Shown piece by piece: positions 12,207 through 20,437 of a stretch of DNA of 64,000 nucleotides (positions are counted from its first letter, which is position 1; every line of letters begins with the position of its first letter). The DNA is from Chitinophagaceae bacterium. GTDB taxonomy: Bacteria > Bacteroidota > Bacteroidia > Chitinophagales > Chitinophagaceae. The position numbers were made by a program, and so were the translations under genes. The notes under the pieces are model-generated. The model had not been told where the DNA came from. It made no database searches and was given only the letters and a program-made list of their open reading frames with translations. The stretch spans positions 100,823 through 164,822 of the forward strand of contig JANPZZ010000004.1 in NCBI GenBank assembly GCA_024707305.1, in the 5' to 3' direction.

Positions 12207-12470
12207 ATGAATCTCGAAATATTAACACCCGAAAAAAAACTTTACAGCGGCGAAGTGTATGGCGTGCAAATGCCAGGCATCAGTGGTTCTTTTGAAGTAC
12301 TGGATCGCCACGCTCCGCTGGTAAGCGCACTCAAAGCGGGTCGCATCAAAGTGTTGAAGGATAAACAAAACCATGTTGTTTTTTTCAACATCACCGGCGG
12401 CTTTGTTGAAGTTTTAAATAATCGCGTAACCGTGCTGGCCGAAGGCGCCTCAGCGGTGGAAACTGTTTAA
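12207..12470 (+). CDS. atpC: F1 ATP synthase subunit epsilon
   Basis: An 87-residue protein that corresponds to the N-terminal beta-sandwich of the epsilon subunit (MNLEILTPEKKLYSGEV..., GISGSFEVLDRHAPLVSAL). It lacks the C-terminal helical hairpin found in the longer epsilons of Proteobacteria, and short epsilons are usual in Bacteroidota. It sits in the central stalk of F1 and couples or inhibits hydrolysis. It lies 50 nt downstream of atpD and is followed by a terminator at 12581. Confidence 0.95.
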   Translation: MNLEILTPEKKLYSGEVYGVQMPGISGSFEVLDRHAPLVSALKAGRIKVLKDKQNHVVFFNITGGFVEVLNNRVTVLAEGASAVETV

Positions 12471-12580
12471 GAATAAACCCAAAACCGGCAGTCCCCTCAC
12501 TAAGGCTCATTAAACTAACCCAAGGGACTGAAAGGACTGGCGAAAAACCAGCCTATCCGGATTGTGAAAACTATAATATG

Positions 12581-12607
12581 GCCCTCCCGTTATCGGGGGG
12601 GCTTTTT
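12581..12607 (+). terminator. Rho-independent terminator after atpDC
   Basis: A 9-bp stem GCCCTCCCG / CGGGGGGGC (one G-T wobble) with loop TTAT, followed by five T. A second, weaker inverted pair (CAGTCCC at 12489, GGGACTG at 12524) lies in the same gap. Confidence 0.85.
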
Positions 12608-12663
12608 CTTTGCCCGGAACAAAAAAGGCACTGTGTTTGTTTTACCAGTTAAAATGCTACACT

Positions 12664-13296
12664 ATGAAATGGAAGATAATTAGCAGTTCGCTGCTATTTG
12701 CAGCGATGCTGGCCACGGGTTGCTCAAAAGATCCCGCCCGGCAACTGGAAAATGACGAGAACGGCGTTTACATTACAAATCGTGCTCCAGGCGCTGAGTT
12801 TTCTCAATACAACAGCTTTGTCCTTGCAGATTCGGTAGTGGTACTGGAAAATAACCAACTGGTTGAAAAAGTACGCACCGATTTCGATGCAAGGTTTATT
12901 AATACCGTCGCAAGCCAAATGGAGTCAAGAGGTTTTGTGCGCGTGAGTCACGGAGCCGAAGCTGATCTGGGAATTACCGTAAGCCGCATCTACAACGACT
13001 ATACCGGCATTGTTAACTACAATGATTACTGGGGTTACTATGGCGGATACTGGGATCCCTGGTACTGGGGATATCCTGGCTATAATTATGGATACCCTGG
13101 TTTCTATGGTGTGTATACAATTACCGATGGCGCCGTTACCGTTGATATGATCGATCTGAAAAATGCAGATGCCAATGGACAGTTGCGACTGATCTGGAAC
13201 GGACTGGTACGCGGCTCCGGCACCTTCAACACCTCACGGGCTGAAGCACATGCAACGGCACTGTTTCAACAGTCGCCCTATATTTCCACACCTTAA
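12664..13296 (+). CDS. DUF4136-domain lipoprotein
   Basis: A 210-residue lipoprotein. The ATG at 12664 gives a leader with lipobox ATGC (Cys20); a longer frame from 12610 overlaps the terminator. The body matches DUF4136: an N-terminal strand region around the FDARF segment, a Tyr/Trp/Gly-rich middle (WGYYGGYWDPWYWGYPG), and a C-terminal segment of the type VTVDMIDLKN...LIWNGLVRGSG. The function of this envelope family is unknown. The barrel protein follows 11 nt downstream, so the two are probably co-transcribed. Confidence 0.85.
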   Translation: MKWKIISSSLLFAAMLATGCSKDPARQLENDENGVYITNRAPGAEFSQYNSFVLADSVVVLENNQLVEKVRTDFDARFINTVASQMESRGFVRVSHGAEADLGITVSRIYNDYTGIVNYNDYWGYYGGYWDPWYWGYPGYNYGYPGFYGVYTITDGAVTVDMIDLKNADANGQLRLIWNGLVRGSGTFNTSRAEAHATALFQQSPYISTP

Positions 13297-13306
13297 ATTT
13301 TAAATC

Positions 13307-13927
13307 ATGAAGAAGAGTTTGAAAAATATATTTACTGCGTTAGTCACGATTATGTCGTTAACAGCATCGGCGCAGGAAGGCGAATTCAGAATGACCATTA
13401 GTTGGAATGCGGCTGTGCCCATTGGCGATTTGAAGGAACTGACAGGAAATACCACGTTGCGCAGCACCGATGTTTCAGTATTGTACGGCATTAATAATAA
13501 GATAGCTGTTGGTCTTTGGGGCTCCTATGCTGATTTTTACGAAAAATTCCCAAGAGCAGTCTATCATTCTAACGATGGTAGCGATGTGTCGGCAGTATTA
13601 ACAAACAGCGTTCAGCTGATTCCCGTGATGGCATCGGTCCGTTATCATTTTAGTCCGCAGGCGCGTATCCAACCTTATGCGGCGGCTGGTGTCGGCGGCA
13701 ACATTGTTATTTACAAGCAATATATTGGGGAATATCCCAGCTCGGATAGTAAGCTGGGATTTGCGGCAAGGCCTGAACTGGGCGTATATATACCCTTTAA
13801 AAAAGACGGAGAGGCAGGGTTAAATTTTGGTGTTAACTATACCTATTCGCCTTACAACCGATTTGACCTGGGCTCACTGAATTATATCGGGATAAAACTG
13901 GGAATCGGTTTTCCAATGCGCGACTAG
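13307..13927 (+). CDS. Outer-membrane beta-barrel-like protein
   Basis: A 206-residue protein with a signal peptide (MKKSLKNIFTALVTIMSLTASA, cleavage after ASA), then amphipathic strands with the aromatic pattern of OmpA/OmpW-like small barrels (SVRYHFSPQARIQPYAAAGVGG). It probably forms an operon with the DUF4136 lipoprotein. A perfect hairpin terminator begins 14 nt after the stop. The exact family is not identified. Confidence 0.75.
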   Translation: MKKSLKNIFTALVTIMSLTASAQEGEFRMTISWNAAVPIGDLKELTGNTTLRSTDVSVLYGINNKIAVGLWGSYADFYEKFPRAVYHSNDGSDVSAVLTNSVQLIPVMASVRYHFSPQARIQPYAAAGVGGNIVIYKQYIGEYPSSDSKLGFAARPELGVYIPFKKDGEAGLNFGVNYTYSPYNRFDLGSLNYIGIKLGIGFPMRD

Positions 13928-13940
13928 TTCGTTTTCTCGA

Positions 13941-13980
13941 AATAAAGAAGGTCACCAAACTTTTGGTGACCTTCTTTATT
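13941..13980. terminator. Bidirectional terminator hairpin
   Basis: A perfect 18-bp stem (AATAAAGAAGGTCACCAA with its reverse complement) and a 4-nt loop. A-rich and T-rich flanks are part of the stem, so it can end transcription from both sides. It sits between the convergent barrel gene and the DUF4197 gene. Confidence 0.9.
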
Positions 13981-13997
13981 GGGTAATAAATTATCGT

Positions 13998-14732
13998 TTA
14001 CGAGCCGGAACCTTCTTTTCTTTTCTTCAGTTGTTCATCGGCATAACCAAATACTTTCTTCATCATATCGGTTTTACGGAATTCGTATTTGGTACGAATA
14101 TTTTCTTCTTCAGTCGCTACCATGCTAAACATACCATCAATGGCACGCGCTGCGATGAAGTCGGTCAGTGAATTTTCGAGCGGTTTATTGATCAGCGGAA
14201 TTTTGTTATAAACACTTACCAGATTGGTCCATTCCTGGTTGGCACCATTCAGGTTTGCAGTGCTGTCAACGATGGGACGGAAAGCCGTCATGAGCTCCGG
14301 CGACATCGCTGTTTTGAAATAATCTGTTGCAGCGCGTGTATTATCCGTAATGAGCAGGTTGGCTACATCGCGGAAACTCATATTTTTCACAGAGTTTAGA
14401 AAGATGGGTTTTGCGGCAACAACTGCTTGCGACATAGCATTGGTGAACTTGCTGGTTACCTGGTTCACGAGGCTGGTCATTCCCAGGTCCTTCAGGGTCT
14501 TTTCAATTTTAGCCGCATCGCCGGGGAAGGCAAATTTCAAAAGCGGGTTTCCGGAATTGGGATCTGCAAAAGCATCAAAGCCGCGAAACAGCCCCTGCGT
14601 AAGCGCATCTTTCAGGCCGGTAGCCATTTCAAATTCAGAAGGAGCGATCAGAGCACCCAGTTTCTGCAGTTCTGTACATGAAGAAAGGAAAATCGTTGTT
14701 GTTAACGACAATGAGAGTATTAACCGTTTCAT
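13998..14732 (-). CDS. DUF4197-domain lipoprotein
   Basis: A 244-residue lipoprotein (lipobox LSSC, Cys19) with the DUF4197 domain over most of its length (GLKDALTQGLFRGFDAF..., helical). The family is exported and of unknown function. A TAnnTTTG promoter box lies about 35 nt upstream. The frame is intact. Confidence 0.88.
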   Translation of the reverse strand: MKRLILSLSLTTTIFLSSCTELQKLGALIAPSEFEMATGLKDALTQGLFRGFDAFADPNSGNPLLKFAFPGDAAKIEKTLKDLGMTSLVNQVTSKFTNAMSQAVVAAKPIFLNSVKNMSFRDVANLLITDNTRAATDYFKTAMSPELMTAFRPIVDSTANLNGANQEWTNLVSVYNKIPLINKPLENSLTDFIAARAIDGMFSMVATEEENIRTKYEFRKTDMMKKVFGYADEQLKKRKEGSGS

Positions 14733-14766
14733 TTGAGAGGATTTTATAAAAGAGAATAAGACGTCG

Positions 14767-14774
14767 CAAAGTTA
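14767..14774 (-). promoter_or_regulatory. -7 promoter box for the DUF4197 gene
   Basis: Read on the minus strand, the box is TAACTTTG, an exact TAnnTTTG match 34 nt before the start codon. It overlaps the yqgE stop codon. Confidence 0.5.
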
Positions 14775-15353
14775 ATTCAATTGCGGGTCTATCGGAAAAT
14801 GAATCATCATTTCGTATTCACCACCAAGGTGTTTTAATGAATCCTTCCAGATTTCGTTGGAATTAGGATGGAATACCAGATCTGGTGTAGCCTCAACCGT
14901 GAGCCAGGATTTTTCACGCAGTTCATCATCAAGCTGACCGTTACCCCAGCCGGAATAACCGATAAAGAACCTGATTTTGGAAAGATCGAGCTCGCCCGAG
15001 CGAATCAGGTCTACCACTTTATCAAAAGCGCCACCCCAGTACACGCCATCCATTACTTCCATTCCGCCGGGAATTTCGTTTGGATACTGATGAAGGAAAT
15101 GAATGGTATCCTTTTGTACGGGTCCACCATAAAATACGGGTATGTTTATTCCTTCTATATCGGGAATCAGGTCGGCGAGATTATTTTCAAACGGACGATT
15201 GAGTACAAATCCAAAACTACCTTCTTCTTTATGTTCGCAGATAAAGACGACCGTTCGGAGAAAATTCGGGTCTTTCAGAAAGGGGTCTGCAATTAATAAT
15301 ATTCCGGGTGCCGGTTCAATCATACCTGAATTTAGGATTTTCTTTGATTTCAA
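14772..15353 (-). CDS. YqgE/AlgH family protein
   Basis: A 193-residue cytoplasmic protein of the YqgE/AlgH (UPF0301) family. It shows the typical start region PAPGILLIADPFLKDPNF, the central VFICEHKEEGSFGFVLNRP and the C-terminal GYSGWGNGQLDDEL. The molecular role is not established. A second start is possible at Met11. It is probably a separate unit from the DUF4197 gene, which has its own promoter box. Confidence 0.93.
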   Translation of the reverse strand: MKSKKILNSGMIEPAPGILLIADPFLKDPNFLRTVVFICEHKEEGSFGFVLNRPFENNLADLIPDIEGINIPVFYGGPVQKDTIHFLHQYPNEIPGGMEVMDGVYWGGAFDKVVDLIRSGELDLSKIRFFIGYSGWGNGQLDDELREKSWLTVEATPDLVFHPNSNEIWKDSLKHLGGEYEMMIHFPIDPQLN

Positions 15354-15448
15354 AGAATTAAGTGTAAAAATTGGTCACTTACAGTCTAAAGGCACGTTAA
15401 ATTAACGTTGAATAAGGGTAGGAGGCAGGATAATTGTCAGCTGTACAT

Positions 15449-15456
15449 TATTTTTG
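15449..15456 (+). promoter_or_regulatory. -7 promoter box for the sensor kinase
   Basis: TATTTTTG is an exact TAnnTTTG match, 58 nt before the GTG start of the histidine kinase gene. Confidence 0.4.
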
Positions 15457-15513
15457 GGGTTCTTGCTACAATATTAAAACTGTTAACTTTCCATCTCATA
15501 ACCCATTGTATAA

Positions 15514-16864
15514 GTGAAGAAGACATTTTCGGTAATAACGGTTTTAATCACCATCTCGCTGATCGGCATCATTCTGATACAGATTTCCTGGTTGCGGAAC
15601 ATGATCCTGCTTACAGAAGAGCAGATCAAAACCCGCGTGAATGAAGCCATTTATAAAGTGGGTGATGACTTGTTGCAGTATAAAAGCAACTACAGCGTGA
15701 ACATGCGGAAAGTTGATACCGATGCACTTTTCCCCGACGATTTCTCCCTCGAATTTATCCAGCCAATGACCTTGGGCAAGCGTTTTAGTTCAGTTGAATT
15801 ATATGAGAAAATAAACAATGCTTTCAGAGGAGTTGGATTGGAGAATGTGCGTTTTGAATTTGCGCTCACCACCATTAATCCGCGAACCGGTGCGCATGAT
15901 GTAATTGAACGCAAGTCGCCCGGCTTTCTTGATCAATACCGCGATACGGTGCGGAACTATATGCACGGATTCCCATTGCGGCCCCTGGGTGGATCTGCTG
16001 CGGAAAACCTGGCACCTGATGAAGCATTGGTGATTGTAGCACTCGATGTAAAAAAAGTCAGCTGTGGAGTCGCTGCGTTGGCGTATCGCGATTTCCATTC
16101 TGTTCTCAATCATTATCGTTGCGGCGTTTTACCTCACCGTTCGGACCATGCTGCGACAAAAGAAGCTGGGTGAAATCAAAAATGATTTCATCAATAACAT
16201 GACGCATGAATTTAAAACACCTATCGCTACCATCTCTCTTGCGGTGGATGCCATGCGCAATGAAAAAGTATTACAGGATCGCGATAAGATTTCCTACTTC
16301 AGCTCTATCATCAAGGAAGAAAACCAGCGGATGAACCGCCAGGTAGAAACCATTTTGAAAGCATCGCAACAGGAGCGCCAGGAGGTAAACCTCAACCTGC
16401 AACCCATTCATGTGCACGATGTGATTGGTGCGGTGGTAGATAACTTCCAACTGCAACTGGAAGAAAAAAATGGCCGCGCTGAAATGTTGCTCGCGGCAGA
16501 AAATGACCTGATCAATGCAGACGAAGTACATCTGTCCAACCTTGTAAATAACCTGATAGATAACGCCGTTAAATATTCAAAAGATAATGTGCCACTGCAG
16601 GTAAAAATTTCTACCAGCAGCAATGGTAAATCTTTCTTCCTGACTGTTGAAGACAATGGTATCGGTATGAGTAAAGAAACGTTGAAACGTGTATTCGAAC
16701 GTTTTTATCGTGCACATACCGGCAACCTTCACAATGTAAAAGGGTTTGGACTCGGACTGAGTTATGTAAAAACAATGGTACAGGCCCACGGCGGACATGT
16801 GAAAGTGGACAGTACACTAGGAAAAGGTAGTACGTTTGTTATTGAATTTCCACTGAAGAAATAA
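15514..16864 (+). CDS. Sensor histidine kinase, frame break
   Basis: Inner-membrane two-component sensor. It has an N-terminal transmembrane segment (about 5-27), a periplasmic sensing region of about 150 residues and a second membrane segment (ISILFSIIIVAAFYLTV). The cytoplasmic part has the H-box MTHEFKTPIATISL, the N-box LVNNLIDNAVKYS, the G1 box EDNGIGM and the G2 box GFGLGLSYV. The frame breaks in the A7 run at 16050-16056, just before the second membrane segment; removing one A joins both halves. GTG is the likely start. No response regulator gene lies next to it: upstream is yqgE, and downstream is the convergent queA after 10 nt. The signal is unknown. Confidence 0.9.
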
Positions 16865-16874
16865 TCCGATCGAA

Positions 16875-18106
16875 TTAAACTGAAGCTTGCTGGATTCTAA
16901 TCAGCATGCCATCTCCATAACTTAGAAACCTGAACTTTCGTTGAATGGCTTCTTCATATACATGTTTCCAATCGGAACCGATGAGTGCAGCCACCAACAA
17001 TAGAAGGGTAGAGGAGGGCTGATGAAAATTTGTAATCAATCCATTGATCATTCGCACTTTGTATCCGGGAGCAATCAGGATTTGCGTACGGGTTACAATT
17101 TTATCAATGTGCTGTTCATCCATCCAGCTCAATAATGCTTTTAACGACATCTCTCTCGAGTGGTGTTGTGGTAGTTCGTCATAAACTTCCCATTGTTTGA
17201 TGCCATCCTGGAGATTCAATTTTCCTTCGATCGCTTTTACGCCCAGCCAGTAAATGCTTTCAAGTGTACGCAGTGATGTGGTACCAACTGCATACAGTTG
17301 TTGTTGATGGTGGATGAGTTGTTGCATAAACGAGCGGCTTACTTCAATAAACTCGGCATGCATATCATGGCCATCCATCGTTTCAGCCTTGACGGGTTGA
17401 AACGTGCCAGCGCCCACATGTAGCGTTGTAAATTGTGTTTGAATATTTTTTCTCGCGAAGCGAATCGAGAATGGCTTCGGTAAAGTGTAAACCGGCAGTA
17501 GGTGCTGCTACGGATCCTTCTTCACGTGCGTAAACGGTTTGATAACGTTCACTATCGTTTTTTTCTACTGCACGTTTGATATAAGGGGGCAAAGGAATCT
17601 GCCCCGCAAAATGTAATACTTCAGCAAAACTATATTGCGCCAGGTTCCACTTCAGATTTACAAGAAAGGATCCGGGTTGCTTCGCAGCGAAGCGTGCTTC
17701 CAGTTGCAAATCTCCTGCTGGTGTGTTTACCATTTTTGTAAGTACCTGTCCGCTTTTCCATTTGGAAGCCCCACCCACCAGGCAATTCCAGTTTACTTCG
17801 CCATGTTGTTGCATGGCTATTGGAATATCCGCATATTCAGCAGAAGGCTCAAGGCAAAAGATTTCAATTTCACCACCTGTCTTTTTTAAAACGTAAACGT
17901 GCTTCTACAACCCTGGTGTTGTTAAAAACAACCATTGATCCATCAGGCAGGTACGTTGCGATATTTTTATAGATATCTTCCGCGACAATTTTCCCTTCGT
18001 ACACTAATAGTCTCGACCGATCCCGCTCTTTCAATGGATGGTAAGCAATATTTGCTTCAGGTAAATCATAAGTGAACTCCGATATGGATAGTTGACGAGG
18101 GTGCAT
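16875..18106 (-). CDS. queA: tRNA preQ1(34) S-adenosylmethionine ribosyltransferase-isomerase, two frame breaks
   Basis: Cytoplasmic enzyme that transfers the ribosyl part of AdoMet to preQ1 in tRNA to make epoxyqueuosine. The pieces read in order: 18106-17870 ([21 protein letters not shown]..., [15 protein letters not shown]), 17814-17383 ([14 protein letters not shown]) and 17417-16875 ([11 protein letters not shown]..., [22 protein letters not shown]). Both breaks lie in T6 runs on the + strand (17882-17887 and 17446-17451), and deleting one base in each gives a continuous protein of normal length. Not intrinsically dead: the errors match the window-wide pattern. Confidence 0.93.
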
Positions 18107-18135
18107 GAGAGAAAGGATAATCGATGGGTGATGGG

Positions 18136-18292
18136 GATGATCGATGGTCGATGATCGATGGTCGATGTTTTTTTAAGTATGAATCTGCAAATTTATACAA
18201 TGAAAGTTGACATTGTATCTTTCATTCACCATCCCCCCCATCCACCATCCCCCCATCCACCATCCCCCATCGATCATCGACCATCGATCATC
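18136..18292. repeat. Inverted repeat of GATCGATG words flanking CCATCC words
   Basis: The left arm 18136-18160 is the exact reverse complement of 18268-18292 (25 nt). The left tract extends to 18167. Between the arms is a spacer of about 100 nt that includes a CCATCCACC tract (about 18230-18267). It lies in the divergent gap between queA and mraZ, so it could form a cruciform in DNA. Confidence 0.85.
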
Positions 18293-18301
18293 TCCTCCCT
18301 C

Positions 18302-18423
18302 TTATCCACCTCTTATCCACCGTAATCCACACCCTATACAGTGGTTTCTCGAATTTCCACCCGCAAAATCGGCTGTAATCCTTTGTGGGACTGGGTTTGA
18401 GTGCAGTCAAGGCCTGTGGATAA
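18302..18423. promoter_or_regulatory. Cluster of DnaA-box-like 9-mers upstream of the dcw cluster
   Basis: Four 9-mers resemble the DnaA box TTATCCACA: TTATCCACC at 18302-18310 and 18313-18321, TAATCCACA at 18323-18331, and a perfect box on the minus strand at 18415-18423 (TGTGGATAA on +). An AT-rich stretch follows to the mraZ start. This could be a DnaA-responsive promoter region or part of a replication origin; the sequence alone does not decide. The rest of the 405-nt queA-mraZ gap is repeat and AT-rich DNA. Confidence 0.45.
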
Positions 18424-18511
18424 AATAAAAGGGTTAATTTTTGGGTGCTAAGTGGTAAAAAGTGTTATTTTGTGTGAATTAATAGAAAATTGATTCAAAT
18501 CCCTGATACTG

Positions 18512-18976
18512 ATGGACTTTCTCGGCGAATTCGAGGCCACTTTAGACGCGAAGGGGCGTTTCCTCCTACCGGTCGGCTTTAAAAAGCAGCTACCGGAAGG
18601 AGAACAACTCCGCTTTGTTATCAACAGAGGATTTGAAAAATGTTTGAGTCTGTACCCTGTGAAAAATTGGGAACCCCTGTTTCAAAAGATCAAAGCCCTG
18701 AATGACTTTGATCCTGCGGCCCGGGAGTTTCGCCGGAAGTTTCTGAATGGCGCCACATATGTGGAGCCCGATACTGCCGGCCGGCTTTTGATTCCACCGA
18801 ACCTCAAAGATCATGCGGATCTGCAGAAAGACATTGTGTTGGTTGCGGTGGGCGAAAAAATAGAAATCTGGGATAGTAATAAGTACAAACAGCTCTTTGA
18901 TTCATTCTCTCCGGAAGAATTCAGCAACCTGGCGAGCAGTGTAATGAACAAAAACACAGAAACAGGAAAGTTATGA
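18512..18976 (+). CDS. mraZ: Division/cell-wall cluster transcriptional regulator MraZ
   Basis: A 154-residue protein with two SpoVT/AbrB-like MraZ repeats. The DxxxR signature is present in both halves (DAKGRF at 12-17 and DTAGRLLIP in the second). MraZ forms ring oligomers and usually binds direct repeats in its own promoter to control the dcw cluster. First gene of the cluster here; its stop overlaps the rsmH start by 4 nt (ATGA). Confidence 0.97.
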   Translation: MDFLGEFEATLDAKGRFLLPVGFKKQLPEGEQLRFVINRGFEKCLSLYPVKNWEPLFQKIKALNDFDPAAREFRRKFLNGATYVEPDTAGRLLIPPNLKDHADLQKDIVLVAVGEKIEIWDSNKYKQLFDSFSPEEFSNLASSVMNKNTETGKL

Positions 18977-19917
18977 GTAAGCCAGCCGATAACAGCGGCC
19001 ATGCTCCTTACCATATTCCTGTATTGTGGAAAGAAAGTATCGCTGCTCTTGCTATAAAGCCTGACGGTATTTATGTGGATTGCACATTTGGAGGTGGTGG
19101 CCATAGTCGCGGTATTCTGGAACAACTCGGTGCAGGCGGACGCCTCATCGCTTTTGACCAGGATGACGATGCACGCCGCAACCTGCCCGATGATGTACGA
19201 TTGCTTTTCATACCACAAAATTTCAGGCACGTTCAACGGTTTCTGCGATTACATCAAATAACAGAAGTGGATGGCATCCTTGCCGACCTCGGTGTAAGCA
19301 GTCACCAGTTTGACGAAGCCGAAAGAGGTTTCTCCATCCGCTTTGATGCGCCGATGGACATGCGCATGGATCAGCGTCAGGAAAAAACCGCTTTCCAGGT
19401 ATTGCAACAGTATTCTGAACAGCAACTGCATAAGTTGTTTGAACAATATGGTGAAGTAACGAATTCCAAAACGCTGGCCCGAACGATTGTGGCCGTGCGC
19501 GACCAGGTATCGTTGCAAACCATCGACAGCTTTAAAAATGCCGTACGGAGTGTAGTGAAAGGAAACCCGAACCGGTACTTTGCCCAGGTGTTCCAGGCGT
19601 TGCGCATCGAAGTGAATGAAGAACTTGTAGTGCTACAAGAATTGTTGCAACAAATACCCTCCCTGCTCAGGCCAGGCGGCAGAGCAGCCATCATCACCTT
19701 TCATTCTCTGGAAGACAGACTGGTAAAGAACTTTTTCAAAAACGGCACATTCGATGTGACCGATGACAATCCCTTTATCACTACTGTAAGAAGGAATGAA
19801 TTGAAAGTGATCACAAAAAAACCGATCGCACCAGGAGAAGAAGAATTAAAACGTAACCCAAGGTCGAGAAGTGCCAGGTTACGCGTGGCAGAAAAGAAAC
19901 AGGGCGACGAAAAATAA
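18973..19917 (+). CDS. rsmH: 16S rRNA (cytosine(1402)-N4)-methyltransferase
   Basis: AdoMet-dependent enzyme that methylates C1402 of 16S rRNA. It is 314 residues, with HIPVLWKES at the start, the AdoMet loop DCTFGGGGHSRGIL and GILADLGVSSHQFD. Near the end are the conserved ITFHSLEDRLVKNFF segment and NPRSRSARLRVAEK. It has the standard position between mraZ and ftsL. Confidence 0.98.
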   Translation: MSKPADNSGHAPYHIPVLWKESIAALAIKPDGIYVDCTFGGGGHSRGILEQLGAGGRLIAFDQDDDARRNLPDDVRLLFIPQNFRHVQRFLRLHQITEVDGILADLGVSSHQFDEAERGFSIRFDAPMDMRMDQRQEKTAFQVLQQYSEQQLHKLFEQYGEVTNSKTLARTIVAVRDQVSLQTIDSFKNAVRSVVKGNPNRYFAQVFQALRIEVNEELVVLQELLQQIPSLLRPGGRAAIITFHSLEDRLVKNFFKNGTFDVTDDNPFITTVRRNELKVITKKPIAPGEEELKRNPRSRSARLRVAEKKQGDEK

Positions 19918-19997
19918 TAGAAAAGCCCACTATACGATAGTTGAAATCTATATCCTTTGAATTGACCAATGGTCGGTTCACCCCTTAACAGTATAGT

Positions 19998-20348
19998 ATG
20001 CAGGAACAGGAAAATATCCGGGACAAACAAAGTCCTGGTAAAAAGAAATGGACAAGCTGGCTCAACTACCAATCGGTAGTGAAGCAGGTGCCTTTCTTTC
20101 TGTTTCTCACCTTCCTCGCAGTTATCTATATATATAATGGTCACCAGGCCGACAAAACCATGCGCGAAATCAGTAAGACTACGCGTGAGGTGAAAGAACT
20201 GAGGTTTGAATACAAAGCCCTGCTCAGCCAATCCATGTTTCAAAGCAAAGGAAGCGAACTGAGCAAAAAAGTAGAATCGCTGGGATTGAAGGAATTGAAT
20301 ACGGCACCAGCCGTGATTGCAGCGGATAACCCGGCAGATAAAAAATGA
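19998..20348 (+). CDS. ftsL: FtsL-like cell division protein
   Basis: A 116-residue bitopic membrane protein: a basic cytoplasmic N-terminus, one membrane segment (about 32-46, FFLFLTFLAVIYIYN) and a short coiled-coil-like periplasmic part. Sequence similarity within FtsL is always weak. The call rests on size, topology and position between rsmH and the transpeptidase gene. FtsL with FtsQ and FtsB activates septal peptidoglycan synthesis. Confidence 0.8.
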   Translation: MQEQENIRDKQSPGKKKWTSWLNYQSVVKQVPFFLFLTFLAVIYIYNGHQADKTMREISKTTREVKELRFEYKALLSQSMFQSKGSELSKKVESLGLKELNTAPAVIAADNPADKK

Positions 20349-20437
20349 CTTGGACGGTTTTCCGGGTCACCCTCTGCCAACTGGTGGAGGGTCGCCTCCG
20401 GAAATATTAATCATAAACAGGAACCATTCACTCAACC

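Noticed and set aside
12480..12580. Riboswitch or small RNA between atpC and the DUF4136 gene
   Set aside because: There is a 7-bp inverted pair (12489/12524) and a small CTGG-CCAG hairpin, but no known riboswitch core; the terminator explains the region.
18302..18423. Firm call of oriC
   Set aside because: DnaA-like boxes are present, but there is no dnaA, dnaN or gidA nearby and GC skew cannot be judged from one window.
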